Part shown: positions 40,901 to 53,195 of the stretch, in pieces
How positions within the stretch are numbered: position 1 is the stretch's first letter
How the letters are laid out: each line of letters opens with the position of its first letter
Source: Durusdinium trenchii
Lineage: Eukaryota; Sar; Dinophyceae; Suessiales; Symbiodiniaceae
Assembly (NCBI GenBank): GCA_963970005.1
Contig: CAXAMN010018890.1
Location: 8,001-72,000, forward strand
Reading direction: 5' to 3'
DNA length: 64,000 nucleotides
Program-made: the position numbers and the translations under genes
The notes under the pieces: generated by a model
What the model was told of the DNA's origin: nothing
The model's database searches: none
The model's input: only the letters and a program-made list of their open reading frames with translations

Positions 40901-43900
40901 GTCCGTCGTCAGCAAGCTTGCTGAGCACCCCGAATTGAGACACTACTTCTATCAGCTAGCATTTTATCTCTTGTACTAGCGGCACTCAAACAAGCAGCTC
41001 AGACACCAATCTGACAATGACCAGCGACACCGGTTCTTCATCGAATCATTGGAACTTTAAACCAAAGGCTTAAAGATCGATGAGAAGCTGTAGAATTAGG
41101 GTCCGATGAAGACTTGCTCCCATGGTATGGGAATCCTTCTGAGATGCCCGCCTTCTTCGGAAGGCAAGGATGTGCACTTGGTCTCTTCCGCTTGTATGCT
41201 TTTGAGCCCATGTTTTGGTATAAATTCAGCTTTCGAATCATTTTTGAGGTCAGAAAACTTCTGGGCTCTTTGTACTTCGTTTTTTTGTTCTTTTTGAGGG
41301 AATTCACTGTTCTCTTTTGGGGTCACTTAAATAGACCCTTGGAGGCTTGGAGGGATGCAGGGATCCTCCCCCCCGTCACAGGAGCCTTCCATGGGTGGGC
41401 TTGCTGCTCTCAGCGAGGCCGGAGGGTTCGTGGATGGCGAGAAACGTCCTGTTTTCCCACCCCTTTTGCTGTGAAACCAGACATGAAGATGGGGGACACC
41501 GATCTGATTTGAAGCAGTTCATGGGTTCTTTATATACTTTCTCTTTGCCGAACAAGGCAGTGCAGGGTGCCGAAGGTGGGTGGGTATCCTCGAACCCAGT
41601 TGGTGAAGGAACACGAACTAAAGACAATAGAGACTATACATTTGATTTCCTTTCTCTTCTTGTTTCCTTGTAAGGAAATGTATCAGCATTTGCACTGCCT
41701 TCCTTCTTTTTTCTGCCGCGAGCCGAGGCCACTGCGCGTGGCGGGCCGTAGTTGCCAAGGCGAGCGCTGGGAAAGGCTCCATGGATCCTTGTTGGAAGCC
41801 TCGCGCAATGAGGACAGCGCAAGCCTCGTGCATGGGACAGGGTGTCGCCTTCAACACAGTCTTTTCAAAAGGACTGGCACAAATCAGCCGCGGCTGGTGG
41901 TGCACCACTAACCTTTAGTATTAGCATCCTGCATCCTGTCGCATTTTTGTTGAAACCTTGTCAGAAGTCTAAGTCACAGGTCTGGGTCTTGATCGATCAG
42001 TCTTGCCACCCGGAGGAGTTCTTGCGAGACTTCAGTCCTGCGATGTTTGAGCTGACACAGTATGAGATTTTTGCACCTTAGCTGCACAAAATGGACTCAT
42101 GAACTGATGACAGTCTTTTTACTTCGAGTAAGGGGTCAAGGCAAGAATCAAGCCTTTAATCATATGCTCCGATGCATTGCTTTGACTCAGGAGTGGTTCA
42201 AAGCCAACTACCGTGACTGCGTGGAAGGGCTGCTGTCTATGGTTCTGTATTTGTCCTTGGTGATGGAAGAGCGTCGTGCCGCTCTGCCAGAATGCTCCAG
42301 AATGAGTTTTGCACATTGGCGACTACAAAGTCAAGGAGAAAGCCTGGTGGCCTGAGAACCTAATGACCTGGTTTTGGTTGAAGGCCGCAACTTCATGATC
42401 AACCAACAACCAGGTTTCCTCTGAACCCTTCATGGCCCGGAGCTTTTTGGTGCATGATGCATTCCCTTGAACCACCATCATCCTGTTGCATCCCCTTCCC
42501 TTATAGGGATCGGTTCTTTTTGGGCACGTCGGTCTGTCACGAGGGAGCGCCGAGGCCTCACTCTTGGATCTGGCCAGCCGTGCGGCACGCGAGCTCAATC
42601 CTCTGGCGCTGCGCTCGGGGCAATCGTCCTGGCCCTTCTTCGGGCTTTTGGGGCAGCTACAGCTTCTTCGTCCAACGGGGGAATTTGGATGGCTAGCTGT
42701 GCAAAAAAAGGGGATGCATTTAGAGCCATCATTTGGTCTAGGGGTGGTTCATTGATGCTTTCTAACAGGGCACGGGTGGATTGTTGGGTAATCTGCTGCG
42801 GGTGTCACAAACCTGACATATGTTATATGCATGTGTATATATATATATAATTATAACCTTTTCCCCTAATCTATGAGTGGGTGTGGAATGGAGGTTCCCT
42901 CATTTGGAGAAGTGCCCTCTGCCGAAGGTTTGAGAATTGGCTGTTTGTGTGACAGGGTTTCAGATCCCCAAACCAAAGAGAGGGTGACCTTGTGCCCCCC
43001 CAAAAACCCAAGCCATGTAACATTCCTGAAGATGATACTCTGTTGATCTGTATTCGTTTGGAAGTCGCTCGCGCCGGTACCAAGGCTCGTCTGGCAAGGC
43101 GGTCAGCATGCTGCGCCGCTCTTGACCGATCCTTGGCGGCTTCCGCCGGGCAATTGTCCGAAGCCCTTGCCGCCCGTTCTGTCGCTGAGTTCAACAGAGA
43201 CGTTTGCGTGTGCGCTTTTGACATGTTTGCGTACATGAGCGAGCTCCATGTTTGAGTCCAGAAAAACCAAGCGCTCCTCCAGGTGAATAACACATTTCAA
43301 GAAGACACCAAACGGGACGAAGCTTCATCCTAAGCGAGATTTTTTCATCTGAGCTGTTCTGTTCTCTACTTCCTCGCTCATTGAATAGAGTCTTTTCCTA
43401 GGCTAAAGTTGCTCAGCCTCATTCTCACTGCCTGTCGCTCCAGTTTGCCCCCTCTACTTCACTCTTTGCTCTTGCCTGATTTTGCTCTGTTTACTCTACT
43501 CTCTGGGCTCTTTTTGCAACACATTTCTTGTACACTCTTTTCTACGTCCCCTAACAATTCGTCTAATTTCGGCCCATATATGGAGTCATTCCTGCACTCC
43601 TTTTTGTTTTTTGTACCCTCTTGGTCCCCTGTTCTAGCCTTTGCGCTCCTTTTCTCTGCAAGGCTTTTCTTTCGCCTTCTTCTCTACTTTTTCCAAACCT
43701 TTTTCGCGCTCAAGCTCTATTTTCTGCGTTCTTGTTGGCTCAATGTCTATTTTCCACTCCCCTTCTTTTCTCTCCAAAGTTCGCTCATTCAACCTACCTT
43801 GGCTGCTCGCCGCGGTTGATCCTTTCCTCGCTTTCAAAGCTCCAGGGTCCATGTCATCCCCACCGACCTTGGTCGAGGCACTCGAAAACCTCCCCAAGAC

Positions 43901-44962
43901 TTGCCGGGAAAGATTCCCCGAAGCCCCAAAGCTTCAACTCATTTCAACACACTCAACCATTTTCAGATATGGCGAATCAATGAGTCCTGAAGTATATAAC
44001 AAGAAGCTCCTTTCACTCATATTAGGGTCTCTTTCAGTCCAGGCATCCATTTCGAAAGGGCGAGACTTTGGGCAACCTTGGTGCTGCCTGGGGTTGGTCG
44101 CAAGGCCGGTCACCGGAGTGAGTCTTCCATGAGTCTCGGTGCATCTCTTGAGCAACCCCTTCGAATCGGACAAACAGACAAAAGCTTCCAAGTTGGTTGG
44201 AACGTCCATGATTCTATGACTGATTCAGCCCGGCGTGGAAGGTAATCCAACTTGGAATCATTCACCATTTTGAGCATTGATTCTGCATTCAAGCACTTAA
44301 CCGAGTTCTTTCATATAGTCGAACTTCAGTCTTTGAACAGGTCCTTCGCCTGTGGATGATTTTGCCAACAACTCCGCCCGTGCCTCAGCTTTGACGTGGC
44401 AATGGCTCAAAACTAAGACTAACAAAAACCTAGGACCCACAAGTTTAATGTAGATATAGAACGCTTTGCATCCATTCATCCTTGCAGCAGTGGGTTTGAT
44501 CCAATTTTCAAATCACGAAGACTCCACATCCACACCAGTGGCGAGGTCTTGAGGCTCGCGCGGAACCTGAAGCCTGGCTCGCTTTTGATCGACGCAGGCC
44601 GTGGCTCGGGGATGAAGACTTTTTCCTCCAGCCGTGGGTTCAACATTTGGGCATCCTGGTTGACCACAGACAAGGCACAGAATGTGCCGGGGCTGGAAAA
44701 ACCAATGGTGCTTTTCAGATAATAATGGGATGTTCCCATCCAGACAGTCTCCAGTTGGGCCTCCAGACAGTCTCCCACCATGACACACCAAAAAACACCG
44801 GACTCGCCATGACGAATCCACCGAAAAACCAGTCCAATACCCTTTTTGGGAACCACCCCACCCAGGTGTTGACTCCTGACCTCACCGTAGAGTTGACGAC
44901 TCTGGGCTCGCTCTTCACACGTTCGTTACGTTTCAGTAGAAGGAAGGAAGTGACGCTCCAGA
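37932..44962. other. Large region without a named gene
   Basis: Overlapping short frames only. Possible but unnamed exons: 40090-40308, 41960-42080 (KSKSQVWVLIDQSCHPEEF) and 42990-43255 (EVARAGTKARLARRSACC). Also present: a GA run near 39696-39716, a dispersed-repeat-like pair at 40552 and 40596, a TA tract near 42836, a pyrimidine-rich stretch at about 43400-43800, and at 44520-44640 a frame with GEVLRLARNLKPGSLLIDAG that hints at a methyltransferase N-terminus upstream of the FkbM exons. Confidence 0.4.
40552..40615 (+). repeat. Short direct repeat pair
   Basis: GAGCCCCGTTCRTAGCGTC occurs at 40552-40570 and again at 40596-40614. It may belong to a dispersed host repeat. Confidence 0.6.
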
Positions 44963-46060
44963 GGTGTCTTTGATGGAACGGATTGGTCCTTGATGGGCAT
45001 CCTGGCGGGAGCCACCGTGCTGGGCTTCGAGCCCTTGGCCGAGAATCGGAAGCTCATCAGCGATCGCTTGCCCGTGCGGCTGGGGGAGCAGCGTCAGCAT
45101 GGACGAGGAGAAGAAGCTCATACGTTTCTACAGATTGAGCCTGGAGAGTCAGTGTCTTCGTTTGGAAAAAGAGTTCTTCTTTTTGGGCTGTCATTATTTA
45201 CTTTGGAGAGGTCGTCGATCACAAAAAAATGCCATTTTTGGCCGGAGGTGGTCCGTCAGAAAGGTACCACGTGAAGACTGGACAACCATATTTCGGCGCA
45301 CAAGGCAGGCCAGAAACACTTGTTTGTGCAGGGAGTGATGACTCCAGAAGCAGTATAGAGTTGTAGTCATTTGCAGTGGATTTGTATGATCTGTTTTGGT
45401 TCTTTCCCAGTCGCAGCAGTGGTCACAGCTACATCATGGCTGCCGCTCTTGGGGAACGTGCTGCCTGGACGCAATCTTCTTGGCAATCTACTTGGAAGAA
45501 AGAAGTATTAGGGTCTTCATGGTGTGGACTGGCAAAGTGCTGAGGTGCGTTCGTTGAATATGACTACCAGATATGACTATAGCAGCATCTCAGATCAGGG
45601 ATACCTCACTGGACCTCCAAATATGGAAGTCGAATCTTGGGCAGGAAAGAAGAGAGATGCGCGACACGGGCTTTGTTAACAGCAGTATTCAGTACTTCTA
45701 GATTTGTTGTGTGTGCATGTGTGTTTTGGCCTATGGAAAGCATTTTTCGGCGAACATACCAAGCTCATAGGTCATTCATAGGTCAAAAGGGACAAATAAC
45801 TTGGAACTCCTTGAGCTGACCAGGAAGAAATTGCCATGACAACACTGGATGAGATTATCTATACATACTTGCCTTTTGATCATGTCGAGCTACTGAAGCT
45901 TGATGTGGAAGGTGAGGACAGAACCTTCCAAGCGTTTGGATTCTGGTTACAAATTGCTTTCCTTTTGCGCCTTGGCCAATCCCAACGCAGGCTATGAGAT
46001 GGGCGCCTTGCGTGGTGCCGAAGGCTTGCTCGCGTCAGGCGCTGTGTCGGGACGGACATG
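44963..46060 (+). CDS. FkbM-family methyltransferase, partial set of exons
   Basis: FkbM enzymes use S-adenosylmethionine to methylate hydroxyl groups of sugars or other small molecules. Exons seen: about 44963-45090 (FDGTDWSLMGILAGATVLGF then EPLAENRKL, the SAM-binding strand and FEP motif), about 45824-45911 (MTTLDEIIYTYLPF and LLKLDVEG) and 45991-46060 (YEMGALRGAEGLL). LK(I/L)DVEGYE..(V/A)L(R/K)GAEGLL is the family hallmark. The junction is exact: splicing out 45912-45990 (79 nt, GT...AG) joins DVEG to YEMG with no frame change. First and last exons are not identified. Confidence 0.65.
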
Positions 46061-49020
46061 GAAGCCACAGACCTCCGAATGGAAGGGTCTCTTTTCTTCA
46101 AAGCGGTGGGAGTAGGGTTGGTAGCATCGCCCGGACTTGTTTATTGTTTAAAGTATCTTTGTAAAAGAAACAGGTCTTCCATGGGCTGTTTTCCGATTCC
46201 AGTAAGTTGAAGTGGTACCGTCGAGGGAGAGAGACAGGTTGTCTTGGAGAATTTGGGTACCCATGGAATCCTGGAAACCAACTTATTCTATGGAAAACAA
46301 ACCAGCAACCTGGCCAGGAGGGGCCCATTCATTGACATGTTCCCAGTGGCTGGCCGGGTATGCCAGAACTTGGAAGACTGCCAATGAAGGGTATTGCAGT
46401 ATCATCTCTGGGAGAAAGCATTTTCGACGAATCTCCACCATCACTGAGAGGCGGCTCACCATCTATGTGAGGTTTTCGTCTACCTTTTCATTTTTCCATT
46501 TGCCAGTGGGTGACCGAATGCTACCGGCTTGTGGAAGTAGCGTGCCTGCTACCCGCCGCTTGACCGAACTGCGAAGCAGTCGCCAGGGCGCATCCGCTTC
46601 TTGGTGATGGAGTTCCACCCAGGCGACCCCCCCCCGGTCGACCGGGAACGTGGACCGGGTGACCGGTGGCGATCATGCCTTGGGGAACGCCGAAGGATTT
46701 GCTGCTTGAGGGGGCGATGAAGCTGGGTCAATGGGAAGGGTTCACGCCGGGTCTTGCTACACTTTCTGAACAGGCATGCTTGGAAGCAGCGGGACAGATC
46801 CAGAAGGACTGAAGTCAAGCGGTGGCAGAGTCGGAGTTTGGCGAAATCGAAGCACCCAGTTTCCAGGCCTTTTTCGAAGGAGGACGTTTGGGTTCCATGA
46901 GACGTCCCGTCCCGTCCCGTCGCGTCCGTCGCGCGGACCCGCGAGGACTCCTGCATTTCCTTCACCACTATTGCTTTCGTTGCCCAGCCGTGCAGGTGGT
47001 GTAACTGGGAAACCTTTGCAACTGCGGTGGACAACGGACGGAGATCTATTTTTTGTTTGAGACACAGTTGGTTGCCGCGCAAGACCAGGCCCACCTGAAA
47101 ACTTGCTTTCAATGTCCGCCTTCAATATAGACTAGAGTTCATGATGACTTACAGGGAAACCTTATTCCCTTTGACAACATGGCCTTTTTTGACAACATAC
47201 CTCTCTTGGATAGATTCCCATCAGGGATCGGTCCACGCCATGGCCGAACTTTTGAGGTTGCTTCTCCTTGAAGATCGAGCAAGCCCAGAGCTTCAGTCAT
47301 TTCGTGGCGCGCTACGTCACGCCCGAAGCCACTCCCTTGCAGGGACTTGGCCAGCTGGAGGATTTGGTGTGCGAAAACTTGGCTTTCAAGTGAGGAGGTC
47401 GGTTGAGAACACACGGTCCTGCCGGACGGCTGGAGGGACGGCTTCGGCCGGAGTGGCGAGTCTTCCGGGGCTCGGGCTCGAAAAAAGACTGGACAGCGCT
47501 GGAGCAGCGATCCGTTTGCTGTGACGCGCAAACCCGCTCCAGCGACCAAATGAAAGACCCGAAATTGCTTCTTTAGATTCGATGCTTTCTGCCGTGCCTC
47601 GTTTCTTCCACGCTGCGCTTCTTTCGGTTTCGTGCGCTGGCGCCTCCGGAGCGCTAAAGAGGTAGCGCGGCTCGTGGGCTCCGAGGTGCTTCGAAAAAAG
47701 ACGCACTGAGCGGCCGAAGAGGCCTTCACATGCTTCGGAGGATCAAAGCGGCACATGGAGGATCGGAGCTGTGGTTTTTGGTCGGCACAATGAAGAAAGT
47801 GAGAAAGGGTGACGTGGATACTTCAACGACCAGTTCTGATCCAAACCAGTTCTCCCGACCATAAAGAAAGCACCCGTTCGGTGGACTTCGCCGACGTGGA
47901 CTGGACCGAACGACCGAACGACTGAGGTTTGACTCCGTGCTGCTGAACATGCGTGAACGACATGGCGACGCCTTCCGGATCTATGTGTGGCAGCACTCAG
48001 GGCCAGTGGTGGATAGATAGTCTGGTCTGGAAAGAACACCGATCCCAAAGTAAAGCATATTCTCTATATAATCAATGTTCATCACCTGAATGACTCCTAA
48101 GTTACCAAGCATCGAATGCGCATTCTAAGTTCACAATGGCTCTGTGGACTGGGATCATTCTGGGATTTTGGAAAGGTGAGGTTCTACAAATCCCTGAAAT
48201 TCCAACAACCATTAATTCAGAGGTCTTTACCACACAACCATCGTTTGCTAAAGGATTCAGACTAATAAATGTCAACCTTTCTTGTACAGGTCTTTGATGG
48301 CTTGAGTTTGTTCATTCGCCAGCTGTGTCGCAACCGTTGATGCTGCGATGGTGCGGAAACACTTGTGAATGTGCCGCAACCAAAAATTTAAAGAGGGCAC
48401 CAATCAAAACATCTGGAAACATATGAAGCTTCTATTTCTCTATGACACTTTTGATGTCACCCAACCCTTTCTTTGTATGGCAAAACACCAAACATGGTCT
48501 CTCAGGCCCAGCTTGTTTGGGGAGGTCATCGTGCTCATGGGGCACGGGGCCGAGATGACACGTGAGATCTGCACCAGCACGAAGCGCTGCTTTTTCGTAG
48601 CAAGAACCAGTGGTTCTTCATACTTGGTGGTTCTGCTCTTGGTCTGTTGGGTGAGCGGCTGACTGTCAATAAAAACATGGATCATGAAGCTGCTTTGCGG
48701 TTTGCAGGCTCAAGGCGAATCAGTTCGTGTTCACAGAGCAAGACAAGAATTTGGTCACGACCTGAGTTTCTTCCAAATATTTGGTGTCGCGTTTCGACAT
48801 CATGCAGATTTTGGATCACAACTCGGTCTCCTTCTGAAATCCCGTGTGGGCGAAGTCTCCAGCTTTGAACCCTTCGTCCCGTTTCGTGGCTCGGGAACAC
48901 GTTGCTCAGGACCAAGCACTTGGGGGAGTTGTTGGAACAGCTGTAAGTGGCAAGAAGACCATGGGCACCAAGGCATGGCAATTTCTTATTGAAACTGTGC
49001 ACTGGGCAGAGTGTGGTGAA
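46061..49020. other. Region with two weak exon candidates
   Basis: At 48520-48610 on the + strand, VIVLMGHGAEMTREI ... KRCFFVAR resembles a Rossmann segment of flavin monooxygenases, but the second GxGxxG glycine pattern is incomplete. On the - strand at 48700-48850, SEGDRVVIQNL ... ELIRLEPAN resembles the small beta-barrel module with a closing (K/E)PxN found in many dinoflagellate ankyrin proteins. Neither is strong enough to name. Confidence 0.3.
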
Positions 49021-49330
49021 ATGACAGAATAGTCTGAGGGTGTTGGCCTGTCTGCTGTAATGATATGTCCTTTGGACAGTAACTGAGAGGGCAATTCCGT
49101 GCTGACTGCAAAGTAATCAGCACGAGCACTGACCAGAGAGTTGTGACATGACAGAATGGTCTGAGGGTGTTGGCATGTCTGCTGTGATGATATGTCCTTT
49201 GGACAGTAACTGAGAGGGCAATTCCGTGCTGACTGCAAAGTAATCAGCACGAGCACTGAGCAGAGAGTTGTGACATGACAGAATGGTCTGAGGGTGTTGG
49301 CATGTCTGCTGTGATGATATGTCCTTTGGA
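49021..49330 (+). repeat. 127-bp tandem repeat, about 2.4 copies
   Basis: ATGACAGAAT recurs at 49021, 49148 and 49275, a period of exactly 127. Copies are nearly identical (for example, atagtc/atggtc). The array stops within the third unit at ...gtcctttgga. Confidence 0.92.
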
Positions 49331-52300
49331 TCTGGAATTCCTGTACAGTGGTTTCAGAGTAGATGGCACAACCCCCTACATGTCCTTTAGATGGGGGTCC
49401 ATGTAAACCACCTCTTGGGGTCTGTGCCTTCTACTCTCAATCCAAGAAGATACAGCTCAAGACGTGCTTGTTCAGGAGCGCAAGAGCACGGAATCTGGAA
49501 AGATCTTTGACAAGGCCTCTGCAGACTTCTTTGCCAACAAAAAAGCGCCGGAGCCTCTTCTGGGTGTGTTGTTATTGCGCAGAAAAAACACGTTTTGGAA
49601 GAGAACATTTGGCCATCCCCTTCAATCAATGTCCTTCAGTCCAAGCTGAGGTAGAAGAACAAATTAACAGCACACCAGGTTCAAAATGAATTGAACTTTG
49701 ATGCTATCAGTTTTTTTTTCCTACAATCCTTTGTGTCTGTCACGTGGTGTATGCTTCTCTTCAAGCAAGAGGTTTTCGACGAGCGCTGTCAGCCATTGTG
49801 CCATTTCTGCCGGTGCCCTCTGCACAAGTGGGCCACCATGACGTATTTTATGACTCTGTCACGTCAGGCGCATTTCACATAGGCATTTCACAGGAACACA
49901 AGGGCCACCAAACATCTGTCATAAAGCAAGCGCCAGCCGCTGGTGCTTTTGCCGCTGACCACTTCCCTGCTGGCGCTTGCTTTTGAAGAGGTTTTTGTCA
50001 CATGTGGAATATTGTGGTCATGGGTCCTGGGTTGCAATGACGGAGGACATAGGCACAGACGTTTTTTTCATGATTCATCAATGAAACCGGCCATACTTGC
50101 ACATGCAAGAAATGAAGAATGCAGGGAGTTCTGGAATCATGTACGGCACAATTTGCCAAAGTTCCAGTCCAATCACTCGGTGCATGAATAGGCAGCTGCA
50201 AGAGGCCAAAGAATGGAAGGTCTGGCGACCTGAGGAGAGTGAATTTGGTTTTTAGGCCATGTTCGAACACCGGATTCGGCCCATCCTTACCCTGAATGGC
50301 CAGAGGATGCGGTCGATGTTCCGTCTCTCACGACTGCGGTCAAAAACGTCACCAGCGTCGACGGACGCGGTGAGACCGGTGTGGTCTGTGGTCTGTCGCG
50401 AGGTCGTCACGGTGGTGTCGTGAGGTGGAGCGTCTTTGATGGCGAAGATCAGGTGATATACCATCCAAACCGGCAAAAGGACATCGTCATGGTATATGGT
50501 AATAACTAGTAGTATAATAAAGATAGTAACAATGATAACAACAACAATAATACATAACGCATCAAGTCGAACGAATTCGGAAAGGCCGCTGGAGGTTCCA
50601 ATGGTGACCCTAGAGGAGTTGTGCACATGTCGATCAAAGTCATACTGAATCTGAGACGGGTGGCATTGGCGAAGCTCCTAGAGGATAAGAAGTGAGAAGA
50701 ATTGAATGCAATCGAAGGTCGTTGAAAGGCCTCTCAGAGAATTAGTTTGGAAAATCCAAGGACAGGTCATTTATCCATCCTCTAGCGTGGATATTAGACG
50801 CAAGCTGATTGCGCAACTGCCTGGCCAAGGCTAGCACGGGCCACGCAGATCTTCGTAGACTCAGCAGAGGAGAACTTGGGAAGAAAGATTGTATCGAACA
50901 TACCTCGAGCGAAGATTTGGAGAACTCAGATACCACGTCCAAAAAACCTGCAGAGCAACCCAACAACCTGGGCAAGCCAACTGGGAAAGGGGACACTTCC
51001 ACCTCTGCAGAAATTCATCCAGAAATCCGAAGTCGCTTCAAGGACTTCTGCGATGAAATGGAGCGCGTGCTAAAGCTGTGGGCTCAGAGCTTTCCAGTGC
51101 CTTCTAGTTCTGAATTTGGTTCATCATAGGGCACTGAGCCAAAGTGGCAGGTCACAGCAAGCCAGGTGACACGAATTACTCCACCGTTTGAGATGTGAGG
51201 AGAACAGTCTCTTCATCAGCAGATTCAGGCAAGATGAGAATGTCTTTGAAAAGCTTTGGACGTATGTGGACCCGATCTCAGAGGGACACGTTTTTGGCCC
51301 GACAAAATTGTCAGCAGGATTCGTGGCGCACTTTCCCAAGAATGCACCTGTGGGTATAAACTTTGTCAGATATGGTGAGGCTTTACCTTCTTTGAAGCTG
51401 TTGGCATGTCTTGTTCAATGATGTTCCATTTTCTATGGAAGCCAATTGCGAGTCTCAGGTGCAGACGAATGCGGACATGTTGTACGGCAACGGCGAAAAT
51501 GCACGGCCGCAAGTTGATTGGGTCCAGGATTTCTTTTGAGCAACGTCCGCAGTTGAGGCTGGCAGCATTGTGTGCAATACAATCGACAGCATCAACAAGG
51601 ACTGGACATATGCACAATAGTGTTGACATATGTTGACCTTTGATAAAAGAACACATATAAAATCATATAAGATGTTTCACAGCCAGATTTCTATGAATCA
51701 GCAGTCAACGTTCTATTTTCTGGCATGTTTGGAGATCCTTGGCATTCGCAAGGAGGGGCTCTTTTCCCCTCAAGTGCGACAAGCAGGTGAGGATCTGAGA
51801 AAAGTCCTGAACGAGAGATACGAGGCCGTCCGCACTGGACTGCATGAGCTTGTGGCCATAGAAGTGGATCAACTGGTACGAATAAATCCAGTTTGTTGGA
51901 TTAAGACCTCCTAAAAACTTCATGGAAACTCCTCCTGCTCCATGTCGTTTCGAACGCCTGCCGCTCCAGTGCCTCAAGAACCATCCCGCCAGGACCGCAA
52001 GAACCATCCGGCCACGCGCCCGGTCGACCACCGCGACGGAGAGAGACGGAGCGGAGCGCTGAGCTGTTCTCTCCGCCCAAGGAGAAGTACCTCGGAGAAG
52101 ACTCGCTGTTTGAGGAGTTCTTCGTTCTTTCCAAAGGCGGGATGGGTTGACTCACGGTTTGAGGGTTTTGGGGCTGAAAGTGGCGAAGCAGATCCAAAGA
52201 TGGTGAACAATTGTATTTTAGATACCTTTTGGCGAACAGATACCTTCTGGATCGTTTTAGATTGCCTTCTGGATCGTTTTAGATTGCGCCGGGTATGGTC

Positions 52301-53195
52301 CTCCCCTTCTCCCACGGTCCTGCCGGCCGAACTTGGGTCCGATCCACTCGGTTCCACGGACCCAGGTGAGGCAGACGACGAGATGCTTCAAGGCGCAGAC
52401 GACGACGAGACCAGTCGTCGTCGTCGTCGTCGTCTGCGAAGTTTTTTACCGCTACGACTGGGGCGACCCTGGCCTTACGAACGGAGCATTCCTTGCTACG
52501 TTCGGAGCGGCATCGCGAACCGAACGGAGCGATCGGATGCTACGAACGGGCTGGGCCGGGACCCCCGCCCCGGTGTTCATCCCGTGCTCCGCGCTGATGA
52601 TGGGCGGTAGGGCGGCACAATAGTGAGTCTGTCAGAATCACTATTTGTTGAATGGATTGACAATCTGGATGGCATCAAACAGGAGAAACTCGCAGGTGGT
52701 ATGGTCCCTTCATTCCATCAGGGGGGTATGGGATGGCATCCCACTTTTGAGCCACAGCCAGATGGTCAGGCCAACGTCGGAATTTCCTGCTCGTCCAATC
52801 CCATGTCATTCAGCGTGAAATACCATTGCTCATGTACAACATATTGGTGCCACCCTACCGAAGTCCTGTCCGAAGATTTGGTACAGAAGCCATTGGCTTC
52901 GCCATGCCTCACGGCCGTGGCCGCACAAAAACCCGACGTGGCCGCAGGTCTGCAACAGTTCATGCTGACCCTGCAGCTAGCTGCCAATGGAAACCAGCTG
53001 GTAGGGTCCTTAGCAAGCTGTCAAATCTCAACGCATTCCGCGGCTCTGCCATGCTCTGCCTATCCTGCACTGAATTGGTAAAGAAAGATGCAAGAGGTGC
53101 TAGCGCTCCAAAATGACGCATGTGCATGTTCCTCCTGCTCTTACATGGTTTTCATGACTATTTCCACCCCGAGGGCACCTCGTCAAACACGACAG
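49331..53195. other. Upstream exons or introns of the P450 gene, not resolved
   Basis: Open segments such as 50980-51110 (RSRFKDFCDEMERVL), 51230-51370 (DENVFEKLWTYVDPI), 51720-51860 (VRQAGEDLRKVLNERYEAV) and 52880-52915 (RRFGTEAIGFAMPHG) have real-protein composition. The last resembles the central P450 segment before the I-helix. They may be N-terminal P450 exons, but no single one proves it. An AT-rich simple tract (taataa/acaa) lies near 50500-50560. Confidence 0.35.
52394..52438. repeat. GAC/GTC trinucleotide hairpin
   Basis: CGCAGACGACGACGA (52394-52408) is the exact reverse complement of TCGTCGTCGTCTGCG (52424-52438); the loop also contains GTC units. Confidence 0.85.

Noticed and set aside
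48520..48610. Possible flavin monooxygenase exon (VIVLMGHGAEMTREI)
   Set aside because: Only one Rossmann-like segment, with an incomplete glycine motif and no second family motif nearby.
48700..48850. Minus-strand frame with GDRVVIQNL ... RLEPAN
   Set aside because: Resembles a small module of dinoflagellate proteins but is isolated, on the opposite strand to all genes, without splice support.
52041..52600. 222-codon Arg-rich frame (51942-52610)
   Set aside because: Open in the opposite strand too, driven by GC-rich and trinucleotide-repeat composition; no domain.
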